Positions 20,951 to 33,400 of a stretch of 64,000 bases of DNA are shown here, piece after piece. Where the stretch lies: assembly GCA_022453515.1 (NCBI GenBank), contig JAJNNY010000004.1:682001-746000 (forward strand). Direction: 5' to 3'. The stretch is from Astrocystis sublimbata (Eukaryota > Ascomycota > Sordariomycetes > Xylariales > Xylariaceae). The translations under genes and the position numbers were made by a program. The notes under the pieces were generated by a model. That model did not search any database, was not told where the DNA came from, and saw nothing but the letters and a program-made list of their open reading frames with translations. Every line of letters starts with the position of its first letter. Position 1 is the stretch's first letter.

Positions 20951-23900
20951 TGATTTCATGATCGGCGACGATGAGGACGTTGCTTTCCGAGGTCAATCCA
21001 CGGCTAGCCTCCACCCCTCGAGTAGTCGCCGTCGCGACAGCCGTTCTTCTTTTCGTTCTGACCGCGAGTCACTGCCAGGCGACGAACGCCAGGTACTACT
21101 GCCAGGAGACGATGAAAAATCCACACTGGACGCCATAGCTGCCGCTGCCCATGCCGGCATTCCCATCCCCGTAAACGTCCCACCCTCGGCCCTCGTGGGT
21201 GGTACCATCAAGCGACTGGGCGGACGCAAGATCAAGAAGATATTTCAGGAGGACTGGGGTGATGAGCTGGAGCTTCCCGCGTCCGGCCAGGCCCTTCGCC
21301 TCAAGGCCCAAGACGGCAGCAAGTTCCCCGACGTCTTGCGTCAAGTCAGTGGCTCTTCGAATCTAAGCCCGGCCAAAAAGTCGTCACCCGCTATGACCCA
21401 AATCATGCCTTCACAAATGCAAAGGCCCTTGTCCCTTGGTGCACCCATAAACTTGGAAAAGTTTCGGGATATTGACGATGACGACGATGACATCTTTGGC
21501 GATGGCACCGGTACAATCAAACCATCCAAACTTCAAGTCAGGGGCAGGCCTATATCCTTAATAACACCTCCTACACCTACACCACCGAAGGAAGTTGGCC
21601 AGCAAGTGACGGAAGATGATTTCGAGAATGATTTAGAACTACCCTCGGACGGGACTCTGAAACTTTCTAAGAGGAGAGACGTACCTAAAACGCCCTCTCT
21701 ACATATCGCCGACGACTTTGACTGGGGCGAGGGTAGTCTTGGAACCCGCTTCGGTGGTACGAGACGGGACGCTTTCTCCAATCGCAGCTCCTCTGTCTCG
21801 GCTATGAGCCCAAGCATTGCCAGTTCATTCACCGCAGAAAGTGAGGATGAGCTTTTTGATGGATTAGTCTTACCTTTAGGACCGCTGGACTTGGGTGATA
21901 GACTAAAGCGACGAAAGCCCAGCCGCTCTCCAGACCGCCAGGAACTCGGAAAACCACAACAAGACTCGAGGCGGCTGTCTTCGCCCAAAATTGCCTCGCC
22001 AATGCGACAATCTCCTAAAAGGTCGTCACCAAAACCTGATACACGCAGACACAGCCTGACTAGCCGCTCCTTACACACCAACAAAGACGAGGATGATTTA
22101 GTTTCCGGATTGGACTTTGGCGAGGGCAATGTCTTCCGCTACGCCAAACCTACTGTGCACCGCAACATCAAAGTCAAGGAGGCACGGCCTGCCAGTCCCA
22201 CCCGGCCCAAGGCCGCGGTTTCCATCACTTTCACGAACAAACTCGTCAGTTCCACCAGCAATTCCGTCAACTCGAGGATTCCACGACCTCTGGTCAGCCA
22301 TGAGCGATCTCATACGCAATCGTCCCTCGAGCCCGTCTCGGAAAGCGGTGGCCCGATTCCACAGAAGCCAGCTCGCAGATCTCAGTCCAGATTGAGCGGG
22401 CATTCGGCTCATTCATCCATTTCTAGTATTCATACACCCACCACACCCTCTTCAACGCAGTCCAGTTTCCCACCTACTCCCCGAAGAAGAGAACTGTGTC
22501 AGAAGTCTTCGACGGGTGCCCTACGTGTGGAGCCCACCACGACCAGCGCGCAGCTTTTGCGTCTGAAGCGGTCACTTCCTGCTATGCGACACAATCAATC
22601 CCCTGTAAAACAAACAACAAATAGACCCGAGCGTCCCCCTTCACGTGGGGAGTCCCGCTCGGACTTCAGTCGCCCTCAATCGTTTATCCGGCCCAAAACG
22701 CCCGTGGAGCGAGCACGTACGGCTTATGAGAGCAGCGCCGCCCAGGCAAGGAAGAGTCAAGCGCCCTTCTTGCCGGCAGGTGCATCGCAGTCCCAGTCGC
22801 ACCACGTGAACACAAGGGGCTCTCGCTCTTACAGACGCCATGACTCCGATCTTGGGCCGGACGTGAGACCCCTCTCGAGGGCATTCTCGCGCAATGCGAT
22901 GCGATCCCCTAGTCCGAGACGATCCAAGAACGAGAAGCCCACTGCAGAGCCCGTTTGGCAACAAATTAACAAACCACGGCGGTTGCGCCACTTTGGAGAC
23001 GGCCATGAATTGGATGCATTTGATGATCTACCGACATCGGCTCAAACGGAATCCCGCTACGTCAAGCAGCCAGTTGCCAGTGGCAACAAAACTAACATCC
23101 GAAACAAGATCTACCAGAATGTCTTGCCCGACCGCCACACCCCCAGCCCCGTCTCGCCATATTCTCCAGGCCGGTTCGACTCCCAGCCTCGTTTCGCACG
23201 TGATACTGCCGCCAGCCGTATCGCCCGAGAGACCAGCTTGGCCCAACGAACCCAACCTACTGGTCCTCTAGCTCCTCTAACCTCCCAGCGGGTCGCACAG
23301 CTATCAACTCGAACGAATCTCAATCCCCAGATTCCGCTCACTCATAGTCGATCAAAGAAACTGCGGAAACCTCCACAGCTCAAACCACACCTAATTTCGA
23401 ACCTAAGCTCAACCAAGGACTCTAAAGGCAAGTCAACGACGTCATCCAATTCTATGTGGTTTTCGGCGGTGCTAACTCTTTGCGACAGTGGTCAATGGCA
23501 TGACATACAACCCTGTGACTTTTCGATGGGAAGGCAACGAGAATGCGCTAAACGCATTTGATGTTCCAGCTTCATCACCCTTGACGACCCCCGTATCCCA
23601 GCCCACGCCACATGAGAAGGAGACTACAACACCCAGACCCCTCCTCATCACCAACATTAACACGAAGAAAGAAATCAGACGGATTGGCGACATGGTTTTT
23701 GACCCTCAAAATATGTGCTGGCTCGAAATCAAAACAGGCACACCCAGTGGCCCCCAACCTGAAGATCCCATGGCCGGTTTCGCTGCGCTAGAAGAAGACG
23801 AGGATCCCTTCAAAGACATCCCAGACCTTGAGGATAAGGTTTCCGTGACTGGCGGCAATGGTCGTATCAGTGACATTAGAGAAGAATGGCTCGTGGGTGA

Positions 23901-24051
23901 AGAATTTGACGTTGGCCCTGAATTCGTGAGGCGACAGCATGAAGAGGAGGCCCGCTGGCGACGAAAATGCGAGAAATGGACCGGCAAAGTCACTCGCAAT
24001 CGAACTGACTGGCGGTGGGCCATTCGCGACATCGTCATGCAGAATCCATAA
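20886..24051 (+). CDS. byr4: Byr4/Bfa1-type cytokinesis regulator (two-component GAP subunit)
   Basis: Two exons, join(20886..23427,23489..24051), 1034 aa. Byr4/Bfa1 with Bub2/Cdc16 forms the two-component GAP for the Spg1/Tem1 GTPase at spindle pole bodies and restrains septation/mitotic exit. The N-terminus (WDDDDFMIGDDEDVAF) and KIFQEDWGDELELP are typical, repeated later as DDFENDLELPSDG and ADDFDWGEGSLG. The middle is long, Ser/Pro/Arg-rich and disordered, with many SP/TP sites. The conserved C-terminus, VNGMTYNPVTFRWEGNEN then RIGDMVFDPQNMCWL, DPFKDIPDLED and EEFDVGPEFV, begins at the exon junction. The intron is a GC-AG type (AAAG/GCAAGT ... CTAAC ... GACAG); no GT donor gives the right frame. 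Assignment rests on recalled family motifs. Confidence 0.85.
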
Positions 24052-25111
24052 CCGCCTCCCCCAAATCATCAAACACTAGAGTGGCCACGGACTGGGTATG
24101 ATAATGAAGATACGATGCATACATTTGGAGTTTGGGGTGCATTCAACAATCAAACAACATTTAATTGAAGAGAAATGGGAAGAATCTTCTTTTCTCCCAT
24201 TTTCTCGGTATTATACCATTAACGACTCGCTTACACTACAAGCGGACAACCAACCTCATCCAACTTGGGAAGGTAGAACTATTTCCTTTGTCAGCCGGAA
24301 TTGGGATGAGCATGGATTTGGCTTATCAACTGGCTATGTACAAATCGCTCTTCGCAGAAGATAAGATGACGAGACGATGATGATGACGGCTCTTTTGTTT
24401 TGGTGCTCATTACGAGCGTGTATGTATAGCAGACAGGACACCAGGGTTGGTCTAGCCAGGTCCTATAGACGCATCAATAACTAGACTTTATTGCTTGCAA
24501 TATCATTTGCGCCTATCAGTTGTTGTAGGAAGTCACAAGATTCACAAGACTCACTCGCTGAGTCAGACCTGAGGAAATAGCACGGCGGCAGAAAAACCAC
24601 CGTCTCGGAACTGTACGGGAACTGTGAGCGGCTCCGCGGTCGGATAGTCAGACTAAGGAGTGCGCCGGATATAGTTACGCGCTTCGGAGTGATCAAAGTT
24701 AATGGGTTAGGGTTGCGGAAAGTTTGCCCAACCAGAAGCCACCCCGAGCCCCTTCGCGAATGCGATGCCTTGTCCCGGGCCGTCCTGCAGACAGGCTGGA
24801 AGAGCTTTCCCGGTACTTGGCCATTGACCTTACTAACCCGCGCCCCTCGATTGGTGATTGCATCAGTCCCAGTAGCGTACGATCATGAGAATTGTGGGTT
24901 TCCAACTGCGGAGCCGGTGTTTTGCGATTAGTTAGTTGCCTAGGTAGGTTTCGGGACATCGTCTCGGGACATCTAGATACGAAGTTATGTGAAGTTCTCA
25001 AGGGTGGAATGACGAAATTGTAGTAAACACTACTATGATCCTGCCATACTGTTCGAATTGCCATTGTGAACCAGTCTCTTCGATACATCGAGAATAGAAT
25101 TCTGGACCACC
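24052..25111. other. Intergenic, nothing recognised
   Basis: 3' flank of Byr4 and promoter of the dehydratase gene. A CCTAGGTAGG element lies near 24938, and a duplicated TCGGGACATC occurs near 24951-24971. No gene seen. Confidence 0.5.
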
Positions 25112-27462
25112 ATGGCCTGCGAGTCAGATTGTAATAGCTGCAGTGCCGCATGCAGCAACAATCCGCCGGCGGATATTGAGGATTTCAAGGCAGAAGCCCA
25201 GAGGCTTCAAGCGCGAGTCAACGAGCTCGAGGCAAGACTCTCGGAGCAGACATCGAATGCCAATTCCATACCCCCTACTGGAGATGCAACGCCCAAGAGA
25301 CCCCTGAGATCGGCGGCTTGGTTTGACAGGCCAGACGACCGCACTCAACAAATATTGTATATCGAGCGGTACCTCAACTATGGCATGACCAAGGAGGAGT
25401 TATTATCGGGCAAGCCTATCATTGGAATAGCACAATCCGGCTCGGACATAGCGGCGTGCAATAGGCATCATCAGGTGCTAGCGAAGCGAGTGCGCGAGGG
25501 TATTCGATCCGCCGGCGGCATTGCTTTCGAGTTCCCAACGCATCCGATACAGGAAACTTCGAGAAGGCCGACGGCGACTCTCGACCGCAACCTTGCGTAT
25601 CTCTCGTTGGTCGAGCTGTTGTATGCGTACCCTTTCGACGGCGTAGTGCTTCTAACCGGTAATTTTCAATCTCGTTTACGTTGATCTATAAACTTTCATT
25701 TACTAATCATATGTAGGTTGTGATAAGACGACACCGGCGTGCTTGATGGCCGCTGCGACTATGAACATCCCGGCGATCTGTCTTAATGTTGGACCTATGC
25801 TGAATGGGTGGGCAAAGGGCGAGCGAATGGGGTCCGGAGGCGTCGTCTGGCAAGCCAGAGAACTCCATGCTGCAGGCCTCATTGGCGACGACCAAGTTAC
25901 TGAAATGGTGGCATCAGGCACACCCTCTGTAGGGCATGTAAGTAACCTCTTGCCTCATCTTTGACGTCGTTCTTCTCGTGACCACATCAGGGTCTCTCAA
26001 CCCTGTGCCCCCTTGCCCAAGCTTTAATATGTTATGAGCAGCCGACGAGTCGTAAGCACTCATGTACCACCACACACCGAACGAAGATTCTAACTTTAGA
26101 TAACGTAGTGCAACACAATGGGCACAGCATCTACCATGAACGCACTTGCCGAGGCATTAGGAATGGCTCTCCCAGGCTCAGCCGCTATCCCAGCCCCTTA
26201 CCGCGAGCGCGCGCAGACGGCCTATTTCACAGGCGAGCGCATCGTCGCCATGGTGCACGAGGACCTGAAGCCGAGCGACATCTTGACGCGAGAGGCCTTC
26301 GAGAACGCCATCGTGGCAAACACAGCGATAGGCGGAAGCACCAATGCGCCGATCCATCTAAACGCCATCGCGAAGCACATCGGCGTTCCCCTGGACCTGG
26401 ATGACTGGGACCGCATTGGCTTCGAAATCCCTCTCCTCCTGAACATGATGCCAGCCGGCGACCGCCTTGGTGAGGACTACTACCGCGCCGGGGGTCTGCC
26501 GGCCGTGCTCGCAGAGCTTTTAGAGGCTGGTGCGTTGCCGCATCCAGGCGCAGTCACGGTCAATGGGCGGAGCATCGGGGAGGATGTGAAAGGTAAGGCG
26601 ACGTGGGATAGGCAGACGATATACCCGTTCGCGGATCCTCTCAAGCTGAATGCTGGCTTTGTGCACTTGCGAGGCACGCTCTTCGACAGCGCGATCATGA
26701 AGACCTCGGTGATCTCGCCGGCGTTCAGGACTGCCTTTCTCGAAAACCCCAAGGACCCTAATGCTTTCGAGGGCAAAGTCGCCGTATTTGACGGCCCTGA
26801 GGTAAGCATCTGAACTATCTGGAGCCCCCTATATGTATTTCTTCGGGCACGAAGTGCTTTAACAGGCTTATACTCCGGGTCGTTTGCACGTTTCGGAGCT
26901 ATGGGCTCTATTTTTATTTTTCACTTTGAGTGGAAGTGACTGACTCCAGTGCGCCACATAGGATTACCACAAGAACGTAGACAAGGCCTCCATCGACGAG
27001 CGGACAATCCTCGTCATGCGCGGCGTCGGACCGCTCGGCTATCCCGGTGCCGCCGAGGTCGTCAACATGCGCGCGCCCGGGGATCTCTTGAAACGCGGCG
27101 TGAGCGACCTGCCTTGCATCGGCGACGGCCGGCAGAGCGGGACTTCAGGATCGCCGTCTATCCTGAACGCGACGCCCGAGGCGGCTGACGGCGGCAACCT
27201 GGCGCTGCTGGAGGATGGCGATGTCATCCGTGTGGACCTGAATAAGCGTCGTGTCGATATCTTGATATCGGACGAGGAGCTGGCTGCGAGAAGAATGGCC
27301 TTGGATGCGAATGGAGGTTATAAGTGCCCGCCGAGCCATACCCCGTGGCAGGACATCTTCAGGAGAGAGGTGGGCGGGTTGAGTGAGGGTATGGTGTTGA
27401 AGCGGGCACCGATGTTCCAGCGCGTGGCGCAGAATTTTCCGCCGCCGCGAGATAATCACTAA
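25112..27462 (+). CDS. IlvD/Edd-family [2Fe-2S] dehydratase, probably sugar-acid type
   Basis: Four exons, join(25112..25658,25717..25937,26109..26801,26962..27462), 653 aa; ATG in a strong ACCACCATGG context. The three cluster ligands of the pentonate dehydratases are present: Cys in ACNRHH (~116), Cys in GCDKTTPA (~184) and Cys in [12 protein letters not shown] (~257), the last two restored by splicing. The catalytic-loop motif [11 protein letters not shown] lies at ~549. [32 protein letters not shown] sequence and [10 protein letters not shown] resemble L-arabinonate/D-xylonate dehydratases more than the ILV3 dihydroxyacid dehydratase, so a role in aldonic-acid breakdown is more likely than branched-chain amino acid synthesis. 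No mitochondrial presequence is seen. Unusual is an N-terminal extension with C-x3-C-x2-C-x3-C (residues 3-14) and a coiled coil (~21-47). Confidence 0.85.
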
Positions 27463-30400
27463 AGGTATATTTATGCTGGGGTTGCCTAGTTTTTTATTCC
27501 CGGTCCTTAATATTCACTGTATCTGATTTTTCTATCTTCCTATACGCCGTGAGGATATGATGATTGATTGCTCATATAAGGGATAACTTGATGAGGGACC
27601 GATGTTTTCTGTTCTCTTTCGCTCAATATTTCCTACATGGCTTTGAAAGTGTTCGGGTGGGTGGGTGCCTTGTAGTTCTTTTTTTCATACAGACGTATAC
27701 TCCGGCCTGATAGATCAACTTCTCCATCAAACGACAACTCTTGCAAACTCCGTATAACATCGCTGCCCAACCTCTTTATTTACCGATGCTTTAAACTTTG
27801 TGCAATATACAACTAGCAATCTAAAACTAGGGCTTAAATACCGAATTCTTGAGTGTCAATGGGTCTCGGAGCGGAAAGAATGTAATTATTCTAGCTTCAA
27901 CAAGTTGGGTGACTATCACTATAGGTTCCTCCAGAACTGCATAATCGATAATTTGAAAACAGTTTTGAATTGTAAAAGACGTGGATGTGTCTCGTTTACA
28001 ATTTTCAAATTTCAACAAGCACGAGAGTGTTTTTGTCCATTCTACGATGGGCTCATGTTACAAAAGAATAACTGCAACAGGAAAACACTCACAGATCATC
28101 CAACATGGAGTGGCTGCAGCCAGTCGATTCCTCCGAGTTGACAACGTTCTATTTTTTGATATTATAGTGGTTTTAAGCTACAGACCTGAACTGTTACAGT
28201 AGTATTAGATCTGATGAACTGCTAGCCTTGTGGAAGCCCAAAATACTCCTACCCATCAGATTGCCGTTGCACCAGAACTTAGGGCTTGGTTGGTATGTTT
28301 GAGTTGCGTGATAATGATCATTGGCCCCTTTCTTTCGCCGTGACCCTTGGAAATACCTCAGAGTAGATTAAGTCCGCTCTCTAGTCCCTACAAAATCATT
28401 GAATCTGTGTTATATATGATATTCAGGGTCGCTTTCGAGGCGTGTCTGGTTTTAATCTTTTGATTCTGCATTCAACCCACACGAACCTGATTGTCCTTGT
28501 TGCGTGATGCGAAGTTGATCTCGATTGTCCAGCTAATCTCCCCCCCCAGTTCTTGAAAGTAAAAATTTCAGACTTGAAACACATGACGAGGCCGAGTTGA
28601 TAATTAGTGATCGTGTCTATCATAGTAGTGGGCCCAAGACCAAGACACGATCACTAATTATTAACTTTGCCTTGCATGGCCATTCGGAAACCTCACGCGG
28701 CCTCTATTCTAGACTTCAAGGTGGTATTCTTGACCATGGTGTGGACACTGTCTGACTGCTTTTGCCTTACTGAGCATTAATTGCATGAATCGTAAGCTAC
28801 CAATGCTAGCGGATCGTCGTCATACATTCAATGAACACGAAGTTGAGATCCCAATAGCAAAACGTCGTCATGCTCCACTGACATTCCTATTCAGGTGTAG
28901 AACCAAGCTGCCGTCACCTAGCCGCCAGATTAGCTGGGCTTTGGCGGCACTAACTAGCTCATGTTGCTGGCCGAGGCATCCGAAAGGACAGTCAGTGCTC
29001 GCCAATTCCGCCGTTGATCAACCCATGTTGTGCCGCCGTTGAAGCGATACGGTTGCTTAAATCTATCGGGTGGCTGAGCTATGCCGTAAGTCGTAGGGTC
29101 TAATGCAAGTCAATACAACCTTAATATAGTCCTAGATAATATACCGTAGTCGACAGTAGTTCCATGGTCGTACATAGTTCCTTGTGGCCGATCGCCAACT
29201 AAAGGTCTCATTGCATAGGCACCTGGCTGTCCACAGACGTTGAATTCACGGCGATCCCGGACATAGCACGAGATTGGATGGGCATTCCTTTAACGCAGCG
29301 TGCCGACCGAAACGGCAACCCTCGGGACAAGATGACCGACATGCCCGCTGAAGGATTGGCATGCGGCGCATGGCGGTTACGATGCGGCAGAGCCTATTCG
29401 TCTATCATGGTCTGCAACAACTCGAACCGATTATATTATCTCGATCGGGACGTGATCGCCCAAGGTTTTCGCAATGAATAGCGAAAAGAACGGTGAGCCT
29501 TTGCTGCAGGCGTTGCCATCCGTCTTACTCAGCAGAGCGGTCTTGGTATCCTGCGCTGCGGCTGATGGGTTCTGTATTGTCAATTGGAGGCACGAGGCGT
29601 CAACGCCGCAGAAAACTAGGGATATATGGAACGACCAGTAGGGCTTTTAGATGTCCTGATCCAACATCTTCAAGCGGCGTATCATGGTATAGATAGAATT
29701 GCGGCGTATCATGGTGGAATAGTATACGTATAGGGTAGATTCGCCGGCTGGCATTTTGAGGCTGTGCGCACCCACACATTTAAAGGGGGCCCGCCCAACC
29801 GCATGGTCAGATACAACCATGTTGTGTCGGTGGAACCCTGACCTTTAGCCCTAGCGGTGTACACCGCAACGCCAGATGGCCTAGCCTGTAGCCAGCTCAG
29901 CTTGTAACACAACGGTGGAACAGTCAGCAGGAGACCGATCTATTGTGCCCTGAACCTTTATTCGGTTATGTACTGTAGTTATGCCTTTAGTAGTAATCCA
30001 CCACGGCTTTATGAAGTCGCCTCGGACAGCGAACTTCGCGCGAATAAGTACATAATATGTTGAAACATCGGGTTTGGGCTTCGTTGACTTGAAGTTGAAC
30101 CATGCTATGAAGTAAACCATGCAAGATACTTGGCGGGATTGATTCTAACTTATGACCCCAGTCTTGCGATTAGGCAAGTACTGTCGATACTTGGAAGCCG
30201 CTTGAGCAAACTGCTCGTCACTCAAAGTAAGGAGTAAGGTTGGCGTCGCAAGACATACTTGTAGCTATTGTTGTCACATATTTTGTCCAGACTCTCTATA
30301 GGTGGATTCCACATGTTTACGTTTAGGCACATGCATTTAACCTTAATCCCCCCAGACTTAGAGTCTTAGTGTCTTAATCTAGGTAGGTAGGTTAACCAGC

Positions 30401-33400
30401 AGCCCTGTCTCAGATGTGCCGAGGCGCGACATGCTAGTGCAAAAGCTGAGCCCACGAATTCGATGGGCATCATGGGATTGTCAGTTCACGAACGCCTATT
30501 TTTCAGCCACGTAGCTTCGAGAATCACAACTAGCTCCTTGGAGCTGAACGCTAAACACAGTTGCCATAACCCCTGGTTCTTGGTGCAGTTACATAAGCCC
30601 ATCTCATATCTATTCAGCTTCCATTGTTCCATGATACTAGCATAGATTGAGCGGAAGCTAACATGTACCAGGAGCTACCTTATTTACTCGTATGATATAT
30701 TTTGTGGAGTGTACTAAGAAACGTTCTATATTCTTACTCAACAATTTCTTTGAAACATTTATCGAGTCTGGACCTTTCTAATCACATACATACTTCGACT
30801 TCCTCATGCGTACCATTGGGTGAGTTGCCGAAAGCATTGTTTGCCAATCACATTTCACCGACTTGTCCTTATCAACTTCTTACAATGTTAACTGACATAC
30901 TAATTCTAGATTGACAATAGTTCATGTGGCGGTGGTAGTATGTCATTATCGCGTGGCTTTCCGATAGCCACAATGGGCAAGTGGGCAAATCATCATGGAA
31001 GCAAGCTGGCTGTCAAAAGCATGAAGGATTATTGGGTTTGACCCGGTTGGGAACTGTGATCAAGACATACTCGGACTTACGAACCTAAACTTCCAAACCC
31101 GAGGGGTTCTCTTAAATCGCGGAGACGAATTACTACACAGGGATTGCCTATAATATGGTGCGCATCTCAGAGAGGCTTGCCAAAAGACACTCCACCAGGA
31201 AAATTTCTGCCAATCATTGTGTGTGCTGTCACCTGCAGCTTACCTTGATAAGATACTAACTAATGCACGAGATCACTTACACTGATATATGCTGAGAATC
31301 AAGCAGAAGGGCCTTCGTAAGACGATTGATTGTACGGGAATCTACCAATCAATCATCTTTCACGGAAATTTTAGTACCGCCGAAGAAACAGCTGAAATAT
31401 TGGTTGAAGACACTCTTTTGCAAATCTTGGATAGCACAAGACAAGGTCCTCTTGTTCACCGTGCCGAGTCCTATACTAGCCGCGGTCTGGGCCCACCACT
31501 AACGTTCTAACGTCAACACGTGGCGGCGTGGGCTATCGAACTGGAGCTTTTCCAACGTGTCTGTAGATAACGACAAGCTGGGAAATATTACGAACACCTC
31601 TGCATATTATGAACACAAGTCCCAACCGTCTGGTAGAACCAACTGTCTGGTAAGAAATAATTAGCCGCGGGGCTCTTGCACGAACGAGTCCTGGCGATCG
31701 GCAATTACTTGTTGGGGGTTAATTAGGCATCCTATTATCGCTGTGATCTGTTCGTTGTAAGAGTGAGAAAAAAGCGAAGTAGCATAGATTGGAATTACTA
31801 TACTTATTGTAACCTCTCACATGAAGAGTTGAGGCAGCCATGCCTAGAAATGGCATGTGAATGTAAGACTGCAACACACCCAGGTGGTGATATCTGAGCC
31901 AAATTGATCGATGCGGATGGGCGATAAGTCCACACACACTTGCCATTGCGTGTGCAGAAGCGCGAAGGAGATAACGCTCGGTCTCCCTCGCAATGAAGAT
32001 GGAAGGTTACATATGATCAGCTGACCAGGAGACGAGATCGCGCAGGGGTGAATGGGGCAACTAACTGTATACGGCATACCTGGCCTGCCTGGCATTACCA
32101 TGGCGATATGGGTAAGGATAGGATCTCTCCGCAACTCCAAGAACAAGACGGGTTCCCGGCCGGCAAATCTATGAATCCCAATGGATCCAGTGTCTGGACT
32201 GGCTCGGCTGGCAAGGTGGATAGGCTATGTGTACAATGTAGACCGCAAATCTCACTGCGTTTTGTGCCCCTCCCCCCAATTTTAATCTAGGATGAGTTGG
32301 TTACGTTCTATTCATAGAAGGTCAATAGTTATTCATTCCAGACTAATCATTTGGTCGTATCGCACTCGGTTTGTTCTGATACTCATAGTGCGTTTACAGA
32401 TTGGATGCTCGTCAAGTACAGGGAGCAGTGCCTTCAATATCAACCTCAGATAATGAATGCGCTTGTCCCAAGATGGTAGCTCGCAGGATTGATAACCAGA
32501 CCAAATTGAGGTTCACAGGTTGCAAAAAGTTCACTGTTAGCGATATCACACTCATCTCCACTAGAGCCGGACAAGCACTACCAATTAACGGATTCTCTAT
32601 GTAACTAGAGAATTCACCGGCTAAAAGGATCACAGCACAATCGTGGTATCTTCAATGTGGTATTTTCAATGGCAGCCAATGTGAAAATGATAAAACTTGG
32701 GGCGGGGTAATTCGTGATCATGAACTCCCAAAGCAACGATCACTGGTATGAAACCGGTTCTGACTGGGGTGTAGGTTAGGTTCTTGGGAGGCTTGGGAGT
32801 GAACAAGCGAGAGCGCCGATGCCCCGTTTCTTGCCGTGTGTAGTTATGAAACTTGTGTGGATGGTCAGGGAACAGGTAGTTGAAGAGTGTGGGCCTTTAT
32901 GCGAAGCCGTGGGGTGAGCTGCAATTGTGGGATGGTTCTGTCTCGTTCTGGAGCCTCTTCTGGCACAAGTTTCGTAGGCTGATTAGGTCAGACCGCCTCG
33001 ATTCTTGGAAAAGCACTGCTTTCGTTGAGGAAGGCGACTCGGACTGTGGAACCGCGCGTGTCGCTTGCACTAGGAGTAAATTAAGCTATGGTATCCCCGG
33101 GAGTCAAGGGAGTGAGTCGTCGTTGGGGTCCTGTTTGGCCGCTCCAACAGCATCGTCGTCCACTTAATATTGCGGAGCTGGCTCACATACTCGGGTACTC
33201 TTGCTAGGGAGGTCGCTCCTGTAAGTAGAAGGCTATGCAGTGTAACCTGGCATTTCCAAAGTTCATAGCTCCTGGTTCGAGCAGGCCATGCTACCTTCTC
33301 AGGACCCTCTCGTGAGCTTTTCTCCCGGGAAAAAAATAGCGGGTTACCAAGCAATGGGATGAGATATACCTCGTGTGAGGTTATGCCGCTTAACCTCGAT

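Noticed and set aside
25112..27462. Dehydratase as ILV3 of branched-chain amino acid synthesis
   Set aside because: Cys motifs ACNRHH and [10 protein letters not shown] and the lack of a mitochondrial presequence fit the sugar-acid dehydratase branch better.
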